From the NCBI GenBank assembly GCA_022614795.1, contig JAKEHX010000261.1, positions 1-10,639 on the forward strand: a DNA stretch of 10,639 nt, in the 5' to 3' direction. Below, one piece after another: positions 1 to 7,505 of the stretch. The position numbers were made by a program, and so were the translations under genes. Numbering within the stretch: position 1 is the first letter of the stretch; each line of letters begins with the position of its first letter. The DNA comes from Planctomycetaceae bacterium. Its GTDB lineage: Bacteria; Planctomycetota; Planctomycetia; Pirellulales; Pirellulaceae. The notes under the pieces are model-generated. The model was not told the origin of the DNA. It worked only from the letters and a program-made list of their open reading frames with translations, and ran no database searches.

Positions 1-2
1 CC

Positions 3-824
3 GAGAACGAGCTGGAGATATGGTACAGCGCTCAGGACCGCTTCATTGTCTCGCTCAAGCCGCCGGGTGCGTCGGACTGGATTGAAGTCCAGCCGCGGGA
101 ATATGTGGAGAATCGACGGCTGGCGGGAGGCGTGACGGTCTCCATCTACAACGAGCTGTATCACCCGACCAACGGCGGCAACTACATCGCTGTTTATCTC
201 TCACCGAATCTCGACCCGGAAAACTTCCGCGGCATCCCCAAGGGGATCTGGAAAGTCCGCCTCAAAGGAGACGAGGTTCGCGATGGGCGGTTCGATGCCT
301 GGATCGAGCGGGACGACCCGCTGGAGATAGGCCGGGCCGGTCAGCGGCGGATGTTTCGCTTCCCGTCATTCTTCACCGAGAAGTCGAACGTCGACTCACA
401 CTCGATCACGTCGCTGGCCTGCGGCCATCGCGTGATCGCGGTCGCCAATCTGGACGAGGAGAAGCAGCAGATCAACGCCTCCAGCAGCCAGGGCCCGACG
501 CGCGATGGGCGCTGCAAGCCGGAGATCGCCGCGCCCGGCACCCGGGTGCTCGCGGCCAATGGATTTGGAGAGGATGACGAACTCTGGATCGGCATGACGG
601 GGACCAGCATGGCCAGTCCGTACGTCGCCGGCGTGATCGGCCTGATGCTGGCGGCGAACCGCGACCTGACGGCGGCCCAGTGTCTGGGCATCTTGCAGCG
701 GACATCACGGCCGCTAGCCGGCGCCTCGTACCAGTGGGTCAATGACGTGGGATTTGGAAGGATTGATCCGGAGGCCGCACTGGAGGAAGCGCGGTCGATC
801 AATAAGCGCGTCGATTTGGGCTAG
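3..824 (+). CDS. S8 (subtilisin-like) serine peptidase, C-terminal part
   Basis: The frame is open from the left edge of the window and ends with TAG at 822-824, so the N-terminus lies outside; internal ATG codons such as 105 are not the start. The catalytic serine block is clear: G-T-S-M-A-S-P with the nucleophile Ser codon at 606-608, preceded by the subtilase signature K-P-E-I-A-A-P-G and followed by the helix Y-V-A-G-V-I-G-L-M. Before it is a beta-rich stretch (about 60-330, including G-I-W-K-V-R-L and D-A-W-I-E-R) that looks like the sandwich insertion some S8 proteases carry between the His and Ser motifs. The catalytic Asp, His and oxyanion Asn must be upstream. The C-terminal F-G-R-I-D-P-E-A-A-L helix is the normal end of an S8 domain, so nothing is missing at this end. 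It is followed after 7 bases by a metallo-beta-lactamase-fold gene, which implies co-transcription. The substrate cannot be deduced; cytosolic or exported location depends on the unseen N-terminus. Confidence 0.93.
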   Translation, partial: ENELEIWYSAQDRFIVSLKPPGASDWIEVQPREYVENRRLAGGVTVSIYNELYHPTNGGNYIAVYLSPNLDPENFRGIPKGIWKVRLKGDEVRDGRFDAWIERDDPLEIGRAGQRRMFRFPSFFTEKSNVDSHSITSLACGHRVIAVANLDEEKQQINASSSQGPTRDGRCKPEIAAPGTRVLAANGFGEDDELWIGMTGTSMASPYVAGVIGLMLAANRDLTAAQCLGILQRTSRPLAGASYQWVNDVGFGRIDPEAALEEARSINKRVDLG

Positions 825-831
825 GGCCGCC

Positions 832-2145
832 ATGAAGCTCACCATTTTTCAGTCGGATAAGGGCGATTGTCTGCTCCTGGAGGCCAAGTCCGGCGAGCTC
901 GTGCTCTGTGACGGGGGCATGGGGCCGAGCATGCGCAACCACGTCCGGGGAGAGCTCGCCAAGCTGCGAAACGCAGGCCGGGAGCTGGAATTCGCCTATA
1001 TCTCGCACGTCGACAACGATCACATCAGCGGCGTGTTGCAGTTGTTGCAGGACGAGGTGGAGTGGCGGGTCTTTGAGCACCACCAGGCCAACGGCAGTCC
1101 GGTCAAGAAGCCGAAGGTCCCCCGGCCGCCAGTCATCAAGGGCATCCTGCACAATGGCTTTCGCGACCAGATCAAGGCGAACAAGAAGCCGCTCGATGAA
1201 ATCATCACGGCTCGGGCCATCGAGAATCTGCTGGGCGCGATGGTGCCGTCGCTCTTCGGCACGGCGGTGCCCGAACTGATGGAAGCGGCCGACGAGATGC
1301 AGGCGATTGCAACGGGGATCCCGGAGTCGATCAAGGTCACGAAGCTGATCGCGGCGGATGCGCTCGACATTCCTTTGAACAAGCCGCCCGGCGTCAGCAA
1401 GCCGTCACGCCTGCTGTATGCCGGCCGGCCCGGGGACGAGTTCCAGCTCGGCTCGATGAAGTTCACGCTGCTGGGACCCACCGAAGATGAGTTGGACAAA
1501 CTGCGCAAGGGCTGGATCCACTGGCTACAGAACAACAAGGAGGAGGCCAGGAAGTTGCGCGCGGAGCTGAAAAAGCGGATCGACGAGTTCAGCACCGGCG
1601 AACTGGCGGACTCGCCGTTTGATTTGCGGGACTGGGAAGGAATTCCGGACTTCAAGGGCGTCACCGTGCCCAACATCGCCTCGATCATGTTCATGGTCGA
1701 AGAAGACGGCAAGCGGCTGCTGCTCACGGGTGACGGCCAGCAGGACTTCATTCTCGCCGGGCTCAAGCGGACGGGATTCCTGGATGACGGCGAGCATCTC
1801 CACGTCGACGTGCTGAAAGTCCAGCACCACGGGTCGGAGCACAATATGGACAAGGATTTCGCGGGGAAGGTTTCGGCCGATCACTACGTTTTCTGCGGCA
1901 ACGGAGAGCACAAGAACCCGAACCTGGGCGTGATCGACATCCTGTTCAACTCGCGGTCGGACGACGACAAGCCGTTTCACTTTTGGTTCAGCACGACGTC
2001 CGATGCGCAGACCGAAGGCACGAAGAAGCGCGAATACTTCGCCGAGTTGGAGGGGCACGTGGAAGAGCTGAAGGACACCTCGGGCGGCCGATTGAAACTG
2101 CATTTCAATCAGGGTGCGTCCACAGACTTGGATCTGAATGCGTGA
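832..2145 (+). CDS. ComEC/Rec2-like metallo-beta-lactamase-fold hydrolase
   Basis: A 437-residue protein with no signal peptide or membrane segment, so probably cytosolic. The start at ATG 832 is chosen over the in-frame ATG at 742 because it gives the typical fold opening (M-K-L-T-I-F-Q-S-D-K-G-D-C) and avoids overlap with the protease; AGGG at 823-826 is a short possible ribosome site. Metal-binding motif 1 is S-H-V-D-N-D-H-I-S-G (His59, Asp61, Asp63, His64), the H-x-D-x-D-H form seen in the periplasmic domain of ComEC. Later motifs are L-L-T-G-D-G (Asp301), K-V-Q-H-H-G-S (His332/333) and E-H-K-N-P-N (His360), equivalent to the H-x-x-P end of the ComEC-like domain. Between motif 1 and Asp301 lies an extended, charged, partly helical insert (roughly residues 75-250), and a C-terminal extension of about 60 residues follows the fold. 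The ComEC membrane channel is absent, so this is not a DNA-uptake gene. Substrate unknown; phosphodiester or nucleotide hydrolysis is possible. The tight linkage to the S8 gene suggests shared function. Confidence 0.9.
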   Translation: MKLTIFQSDKGDCLLLEAKSGELVLCDGGMGPSMRNHVRGELAKLRNAGRELEFAYISHVDNDHISGVLQLLQDEVEWRVFEHHQANGSPVKKPKVPRPPVIKGILHNGFRDQIKANKKPLDEIITARAIENLLGAMVPSLFGTAVPELMEAADEMQAIATGIPESIKVTKLIAADALDIPLNKPPGVSKPSRLLYAGRPGDEFQLGSMKFTLLGPTEDELDKLRKGWIHWLQNNKEEARKLRAELKKRIDEFSTGELADSPFDLRDWEGIPDFKGVTVPNIASIMFMVEEDGKRLLLTGDGQQDFILAGLKRTGFLDDGEHLHVDVLKVQHHGSEHNMDKDFAGKVSADHYVFCGNGEHKNPNLGVIDILFNSRSDDDKPFHFWFSTTSDAQTEGTKKREYFAELEGHVEELKDTSGGRLKLHFNQGASTDLDLNA

Positions 2146-2211
2146 AGGGGGTGGGCAGGTGCACCGTTTCGCTTATTCATCATTGATGGACTCCAACCCG
2201 TCGCAATTCAC

Positions 2212-3600
2212 TCAGGACCGTGCGCAGCGAGTGAACCTGGCTGCGACTTGCTTGCAGCCAAAGGCAGAGTCATTGGACTTTACGTCGATTTGGATTTGCT
2301 TTGGCGTCGACCCCAAGGCCAGCACCGATATTCCCGACCGATCCGCCTCGCCGGGGAAACAAATCTCAAGGCGTCGCTCGGCACGGTCGAAAGCGCCACG
2401 AATGTGCCGATTCCGAAGATTACCGTCCCCGCCATTGAGGCACAGCGACGCCCGGTTGTGGAACACCACGAAATCGTCCTCGCCCGTCCCGCCGTTGATC
2501 ACCGTGTCCCGTGACACTCCATTCGACAGGAAGCCCCGTGTGGTATGGACCGTCTCAAACGGCACGTCCGCCAGGTCGCGGCTGTCGAAGAGATCGAGCG
2601 GATCCGGCAGGCCCACGCCGGCCGCCGTGTCGCGCGGGGCTTTGAACATCTGGCCGACCTGAAAACTGTCGTTCCCGCCGTTGCCGTTAATGGTCGCCTG
2701 GGCCGTCACGTCGTCGAGAGCGAAGTGGTCGTCGCCCTCCAGGCCGTTGATCGTCAACCGGCCGTTGATCTGGCTGCTGTAATCGACGCGCTGGACCTCC
2801 AGGTCTCCGGCAGTCGTCACGTTCATCAAGGCCACGAAGTCCTTGCGCAACAGGAACACGTCGTCGCGGTTTGTGCCGCGAATCGTCAGGGTGTCTTCGC
2901 CGGGGCCCGTTCCGCCTTCGACCCGCGTCCGCGAATTGCCGCTGGACGCGAGGTTGATGAAGAACTGGTCGCTGCCGCTGTCCCCGCGGAGCGCCAGTTG
3001 CGAGGGCAGGGGCCGCCGGTTCACCTCATCCAGGTCGGGATTGACCCGCATCACGTCGTTTCCGTCGCCCCCTTCGATGATCGTGCTGCTGCGGAGGGCG
3101 AACACGTCGACCGCGTCGTCGCCGGCACCGGTGTGGATGACGGCGGTGCCCGTGCCGTCGGACGCGGTGTGCGTCGTGCGCACGAGGAACTGGTCGCTTC
3201 CGCTGCCGAGGGTGATCGCTACGTCCTCGAATCGCCGGAACTCGGCGTCAACCCTCATGCCCAGTCCGCTCAGCCGCATCCGTCCGCTGTCTTCGCGCAA
3301 AACGCCAAAATTGTCCGCCGTGTCGGTGGTGTCGAAAAGGTGGAGCGCGTCGCGTGCGGCGTCGTCGTCCAGGTCGGGGTCGTCCCCACGCAGTGCGAGC
3401 GGCAGGCCGCGCAGAGCGTCGCCGTCGATCGCGTTCAGGTTCTGCGGCGTGCCGGCCGCCAGGCTGCTCGATGGGTCGAATACGAAAACCCCCACGTTGA
3501 CCACGTCGGCTCCCAGGCCGCCCGTGATCTCCAGCCCCAGATCGGCCGGCGTTCCCTGAATGTTGATGGTGTCCGCGCCGTCCCGGCCGTTGATTTGCAC
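2212..3600 (-). pseudogene. Fragment of a giant 'GGDGND'-repeat surface protein
   Basis: A 462-codon minus-strand frame rich in Asp/Gly/Asn repeat units such as V-Q-I-N-G-R-D-G-A-D-T, I-E-G-G-D-G-N-D-V, I-N-G-L-E-G-D-D-H and I-N-G-G-T-G-E-D-D-F. These resemble the calcium-binding-like repeats of very large planctomycete surface or adhesin-like proteins; the stretch T-T-R-G-F-L-S-N-G-V-S also recalls that family. Several facts suggest a broken fragment. The only initiator-like codon is GTG at 3600, in the middle of a repeat unit. The frame is open upstream to a TAA at about 3829-3831 with no ATG. There is no signal peptide. At the other end, repeat-like sequence stops after G-G-D-G-N (about 2419). 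A different frame then gives I-F-G-I-G-T-F-V-A-L-S, which continues the family pattern, while the original frame runs into unconvincing sequence to the TGA at 2214-2212. The size is far below that of the intact family. Expression of a 462-residue product cannot be excluded. Confidence 0.62.
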
Positions 3601-3717
3601 CCGCTCCAGTCCGGGCTCGCTGGGCTGGTATTGTCGGCAGCATGGGCGCTCGCAGTCAATTCCTTTTGACGCCTGCCGCGAACGAGGTCGGCGGCGGCCG
3701 GTTGCTCGGTCTGTAGC

Positions 3718-3746
3718 TTGAGGTTCGTCATTTCCGCGGATAGACT
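3718..3746 (+). promoter_or_regulatory. Candidate sigma70-type promoter for the propeller gene
   Basis: TTGAGG at 3718-3723 and TAGACT at 3741-3746 each match four of six consensus bases and are separated by the ideal 17 bases. The downstream ATG is about 55 bases away. The rest of the stretch 3661-3802 shows no convincing gene. Hand-spotted, so modest confidence; planctomycete promoters are poorly defined. Confidence 0.3.
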
Positions 3747-3802
3747 TTGGAGCGCAGAAGCAGGCCCGCTTCGTCTCACCGTCACCATTCGAAGGGGGAA
3801 CG

Positions 3803-6800
3803 ATGATGTCGCTCTTGCATCGCGCGTTTTATGCCGCGTGCGTAATTATTCTGTTTCCAGCGCTGCCGGCTGGGAGTGCGGATGCCGCTTCGGTCGCGGA
3901 GTCGCTCGCTCGGATCGACATCCAGCGCGGCATCGTGGCCGTCGTCGGGTTGCCCGAGGGGAACGCCGCAGCTCTCATTCAGCCGTTGGCAAAACTCGAA
4001 ATCACCATCTGGTTTCAATCGGGCGACGCGGCCGAAGTCGCGGCCGTTCGCACCGCAGCCGGCGAAGCCGGCCTCCTTGGCTCGCGCGTGTTTGCGGCGC
4101 AGCAGCCGCCGGCGATGATCCGGCTGGCCGACAACCTGGCGGACGGCATTCTCGTCGCCGCCTCGTGTGCCGACGCCGTCGATGAAGGCGAACTGTTCCG
4201 TGCGCTGAGGCCGCAGGCGATGGCGCTCGTCGGCGATCGCAAGTTGGTGAAGCCCGTCCCCGATGGGTATGACGACTGGTCGCACCCATATCACGGGCCC
4301 GACAACAACCCGCAATCGAACGACCGTTACGTCCGCGGCGAGTTCCGGACCCAGTTCATCGGCATGCCGCAGTTCAGCCCGATGCCCGAGCAGTCGGTCA
4401 TCGCCGGCGGCCGGATCTTCAAGGCCATGGGGCACATCGCGCACAAGGCGAATCAGAACGAGATGCTGAACACGCTCTTGTGCATTAGCGCCTACAACGG
4501 CACCATCCTGTGGCGGCGGAAGCTGTCGGAAGGATTCATGATCCACCGCAACACGATGGTCGCGACCGACGACGCGCTGTACATGGGCGATCACGAATCG
4601 TGCAAGGTGATCGACGCCCGCACCGGCGAAGTCCGCCGCGAAATCACGATCGATCCCGCTCTCACCGACGGCCCGGTCTGGAAGTGGATGGCGCTCCGTG
4701 GGGACATCTTATACGCGCTGGTCGGCAATCCGGAGGTCACCGTCGAAACGCTGCGGTCCGTCAATCGCGGGCTCGGGCACTGGCCGTGGGGCATGTGGAA
4801 GGGACACGACTACGCCGATCCGCGCACGGCATTCGGCTACGGCCGCACGCTCGTTGCCGTGGACCGCAACACCGGCAAACTGCTGTGGCACTATCGCGAC
4901 GACGAGTTCCTCGATGCCCGCGCTGTGTGCATGAAGAACGATCGCTTGTACTGCATGTCGCCGGGAAAATTCCTCCTCTGCGTCAGTGCCACCGACGGAA
5001 AGCTCCTGTGGCGGAACCAGGACGACGACCTGCTCGAGGCGATCGGGCCGAATGAGCGGGCCCAGCACTTCGTGACCGGCTACGCCACGACCTGTTACAT
5101 GAAGTGCAACGACGATTACCTGTTTTTCGCCGGGCCGCAGCGGAAGCGGATGGTCGTGGCATCGACGAAGGACGGCAAGCTCAAGTGGACACACGACGTC
5201 GGCAATCTCCAGCTTGTGCTCCGCGACGAAGCGATTTATGCCGCCGGTCCGCAGCAGGCGTCCGGCGTCCGGCTCGACTACGCATCGGGCAAGGTGCTGT
5301 CGTCGCTTCCCGGCCGCCGCGCGTGCACGCGGGCGACCGGCTGCGTCGATAGCATCTTCTACCGCGCGGCGGAGGGGACGATGCGCGTCATGACCGAGTC
5401 GAGCCGAACAGAGCACATCGCCCCGATGCGGCCGCCGTGCCAGGACGGCGTGCTGATTGCCAATGGGCATTTGTACTGGGGGCCGTGGATGTGCGGTTGT
5501 GCGCTCTCGCTCTATGGCAACATTGGACTGAGTCCCGTGCAGGGCGTCGGCGAGCACCACTGGCCACCGCTGCCGCAAACGGCTGACGAAATCTACGAGG
5601 GCGCGTTGACCGTATTCCCGAACGCCGATCGCGTGGCGCCCTTGGGGGCTGACAAGACGGCCTGGACTGCCTTCCGCGGCGATGCCGCGCAATCGGACAC
5701 GACGCCGCTGACGTTGCCGCAAGAGTTGGCGCTCAAGTGGACCCGTACCGTCGCCGCGGGCGATTTGCCGACGGCGCCGGTTGCCGCCGGGGGAATAGTG
5801 TTCACAGCCAATCGCTTGGGCACCATCCAAGCGCACGACGGCGACGGCGCGCCGGTGTGGACGAATCACGTTTCCGGCGCCGTGTATTATCCCCCTGTCG
5901 TCGCGCACGATCGCGTGTATGTCGGCAGTGCCGACGGCCGGGTCTATGCCTACGAGGCGCGGACCGGACGGCCGCTGTGGAGCTTCCGCGTCGCCCCGGC
6001 CGAGCGCGTGATCTCGATGTTTGGCAAGCTGATCTCGGCCTGGCCGGTGGCGGGTGGAGTCGCCGTGCACGGCGACACGGTGTATGCCGCCGCCGGACTG
6101 ACCCACTACGACGGCACGTATGTCGTCGCTCTGGATGCCCGCACCGGGCGGCTCAAGGCGTCGAACGTCACGTCGGGCGCGCTATCCCCCGAGGTCAACG
6201 GAGGGGTCAGCTTGCAGGGAGAGTTGCAAATCGCCGGCGGCGAACTGCGGTTCCTGGGGGGGAGCGTGTACGAAACGGCGCGCTACGACCTGACGACGCT
6301 GAAATGTCTGAATGAACCGTTGGCGGCCGTCTCGTCACAGTTCCGGACGGCGTTTTATCCCTATTATCCAACGTACGGAAAGTACGTGTCCCTCGACCAT
6401 CGCTGCGGCGACGGGAACGTGCTCTGCCACGACGCCGGCTACGATGGGGCAATGTTCGGTAATCTTGCGCTGCAATCGCCCCCGCCGTCGGGGATCAAGC
6501 CGCCGATCAAGGATGCGGCCCGCGACTTCTTGCGGCGGCGAGGTGTTGAGGTAGCGAAACCCGCCGATGTGTGGCGCGACAAGCTCAACCGCCGCTTCAC
6601 CAGCTTCGTCATCTCCGGCGACGAGCTGCTAGCGACCTTTCACCCAGATGACAAACCCAAAGAGCCACAATTGGTCCGACTCGACATTCGGACCGGCGCA
6701 GACCGCGAGGTCCACTCGCTACCGGCTGATGCCGTGAAAGGAGGCACCGCGGTTGACGTAGCTGGCCATGTTTTCGTAACGCTTGAAAACGGCCAGCTGA

Positions 6801-6826
6801 CGTGTTTCCAGGGCAAACGTCCCTAA
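3803..6826 (+). CDS. Exported PQQ-type beta-propeller protein with degenerate methyltransferase-like N-domain
   Basis: A 1007-residue protein. The start is ATG 3803 (an adjacent ATG follows at 3806), with a purine-rich AAGGGGG at 3792-3798 as a possible ribosome site. Residues 1-28 form a signal peptide (His-Arg then a hydrophobic core, with a likely cleavage near S-A-D-A). Residues about 30-150 resemble a class I SAM-methyltransferase Rossmann domain (G-I-V-A-V-V-G-L-P-E-G-N, then I-R-L-A-D-N-L-A-D, then L-F-R-A-L-R-P-Q-A), but the glycine-rich SAM loop has become G-L-P-E-G. Related planctomycete proteins carry this domain fused to a PQQ-like propeller. Then come D-D-W-S-H-P-Y-H and two sets of PQQ-like repeats (about 175-570 and 610-980), for example A-Y-N-G-T-I-L-W, D-R-N-T-G-K-L-L-W-H and Y-E-A-R-T-G-R-P-L-W. 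A cysteine cluster lies between the two sets (C508, C514, C546, C564, C566; motifs C-T-R-A-T and G-P-W-M-C-G-C). Probably periplasmic. True PQQ binding and dehydrogenase activity are not shown; such propellers may be structural. A monocistronic gene ending in a hairpin. Confidence 0.88.
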   Translation: MMSLLHRAFYAACVIILFPALPAGSADAASVAESLARIDIQRGIVAVVGLPEGNAAALIQPLAKLEITIWFQSGDAAEVAAVRTAAGEAGLLGSRVFAAQQPPAMIRLADNLADGILVAASCADAVDEGELFRALRPQAMALVGDRKLVKPVPDGYDDWSHPYHGPDNNPQSNDRYVRGEFRTQFIGMPQFSPMPEQSVIAGGRIFKAMGHIAHKANQNEMLNTLLCISAYNGTILWRRKLSEGFMIHRNTMVATDDALYMGDHESCKVIDARTGEVRREITIDPALTDGPVWKWMALRGDILYALVGNPEVTVETLRSVNRGLGHWPWGMWKGHDYADPRTAFGYGRTLVAVDRNTGKLLWHYRDDEFLDARAVCMKNDRLYCMSPGKFLLCVSATDGKLLWRNQDDDLLEAIGPNERAQHFVTGYATTCYMKCNDDYLFFAGPQRKRMVVASTKDGKLKWTHDVGNLQLVLRDEAIYAAGPQQASGVRLDYASGKVLSSLPGRRACTRATGCVDSIFYRAAEGTMRVMTESSRTEHIAPMRPPCQDGVLIANGHLYWGPWMCGCALSLYGNIGLSPVQGVGEHHWPPLPQTADEIYEGALTVFPNADRVAPLGADKTAWTAFRGDAAQSDTTPLTLPQELALKWTRTVAAGDLPTAPVAAGGIVFTANRLGTIQAHDGDGAPVWTNHVSGAVYYPPVVAHDRVYVGSADGRVYAYEARTGRPLWSFRVAPAERVISMFGKLISAWPVAGGVAVHGDTVYAAAGLTHYDGTYVVALDARTGRLKASNVTSGALSPEVNGGVSLQGELQIAGGELRFLGGSVYETARYDLTTLKCLNEPLAAVSSQFRTAFYPYYPTYGKYVSLDHRCGDGNVLCHDAGYDGAMFGNLALQSPPPSGIKPPIKDAARDFLRRRGVEVAKPADVWRDKLNRRFTSFVISGDELLATFHPDDKPKEPQLVRLDIRTGADREVHSLPADAVKGGTAVDVAGHVFVTLENGQLTCFQGKRP

Positions 6827-6838
6827 TGGGCGTTTGCC
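6812..6838 (+). terminator. Hairpin over the stop codon of the propeller gene, likely terminator
   Basis: Perfect 8-base arms GGCAAACG (6812-6819) and CGTTTGCC (6831-6838) enclose a second short stem CCC-TAAT-GGG (6821-6830) with the TAA stop codon in the loop. No T-run follows immediately; TTTTT comes only at about 6862. It sits between two convergent genes, so it could stop transcription from either side. Rho-independent function is uncertain because of the missing U-tract. Confidence 0.5.
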
Positions 6839-6931
6839 TGCCTCAGAAAGAGCGCAGAGATTTTTCGGGGGGAAGGCGCCGCGACGGGAAATAGTTGAAA
6901 ACGAGCGCCAGTGCCCCAGTCAGGTGGCTGG

Positions 6932-7483
6932 CTATTCCCGCAACAGCTGCGCGACCAGCGGAGTAATGTTCTTTTCATAGCTAAAGCCTTCGTCGCCGAA
7001 TTCGTTGTCATCGTTGTCGAATTGCTGGCGGAGCTGACCCGAGCGGTCATAGACACGGACGACAGGAATGGCAGCGGCGCCCAAGGCCTCAAAGAGCTTG
7101 TGGTCAGGTTCGGTGCAGATCAAGTTGTCGAACTCGGCCCGCTGCTTGACCAGGAAGGCTTCGATCTTGGGCCGCTCGGCGTCGGGCGACTCGTCCGCGG
7201 CCCCGGTGAAATTGCAGTTGAGCGAGATGCACGCGACCTGACCAGGATGGGCCCGATGCAACTTCACCAGGCCGGGGAACTCGGCCACGCACGGGCTGCA
7301 CCAGGTGGACCAGGCGTCGAGCACGACCACCTTTCCTCGATGGCTGGCGATCAACTTCTCAGTGTCATCCCACGACGCCAGCCGCACCTTGACGGCAGGT
7401 GGATGAGATGCCTGTTCCGGCGCCCCTTGGCAACCAACAACGAACAGCAACAGGGTGGCGCACCAACGAAAACTCCGCAACAT
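6932..7483 (-). CDS. TlpA/ResA-like thioredoxin-fold lipoprotein
   Basis: A 183-residue protein starting at ATG 7483, with GGAG 7 bases upstream, and ending at TAG 6934-6932. The N-terminus (L-R-S-F-R-W then a hydrophobic core) ends in a lipobox F-V-V-G-C with Cys18 as the lipid-bearing residue, so it is probably membrane-anchored and faces the periplasm. The thioredoxin fold follows: K-V-V-V-L-D-A-W-S-T-W-C-S-P-C, with redox cysteines Cys62 and Cys65, and a cis-proline at A-I-P-V-V (Pro140). The length and the insertion between the active-site helix and the cis-Pro (residues about 85-115) fit the TlpA/ResA group, which reduces disulfides or apocytochrome c haem-binding cysteines outside the cytoplasm. 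It begins 22 bases after the di-haem cytochrome gene and is probably co-transcribed with it, so a role in keeping CxxCH cysteines reduced before haem attachment is reasonable but inferred. Confidence 0.9.
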   Translation of the reverse strand: MLRSFRWCATLLLFVVGCQGAPEQASHPPAVKVRLASWDDTEKLIASHRGKVVVLDAWSTWCSPCVAEFPGLVKLHRAHPGQVACISLNCNFTGAADESPDAERPKIEAFLVKQRAEFDNLICTEPDHKLFEALGAAAIPVVRVYDRSGQLRQQFDNDDNEFGDEGFSYEKNITPLVAQLLRE

Positions 7484-7505
7484 CGGGATGCTCCGAAACT
7501 CGATT

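Noticed and set aside
742..831. Longer start (ATG 742) for the MBL-fold gene
   Set aside because: It would overlap the protease C-terminus in another frame by more than 80 bases and adds an Arg-rich tail unlike the fold; ATG 832 gives the expected first strand.
2238..2260. Inverted repeat TGGCTGC / GCAGCCA with a 9-base loop
   Set aside because: A short perfect stem but without a T-run on either strand and inside the decayed tail of the relic; chance is a fair explanation.
2138..2662. Plus-strand reading frame after the MBL gene
   Set aside because: Ser/Arg/Pro-rich with no motif, and antisense to the repeat-protein relic.
2545..3669. Long plus-strand reading frame (374 codons) opposite the repeat protein
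   Set aside because: It is the antisense image of the Asp/Gly-rich repeats (rich in Val, Ala and Arg), with no domain, start signal or family pattern.
4709..6106. Long minus-strand reading frame opposite the propeller gene
   Set aside because: High-GC shadow of a clearly coding plus-strand gene; composition is Arg/His/Gly-rich with no recognisable motif.
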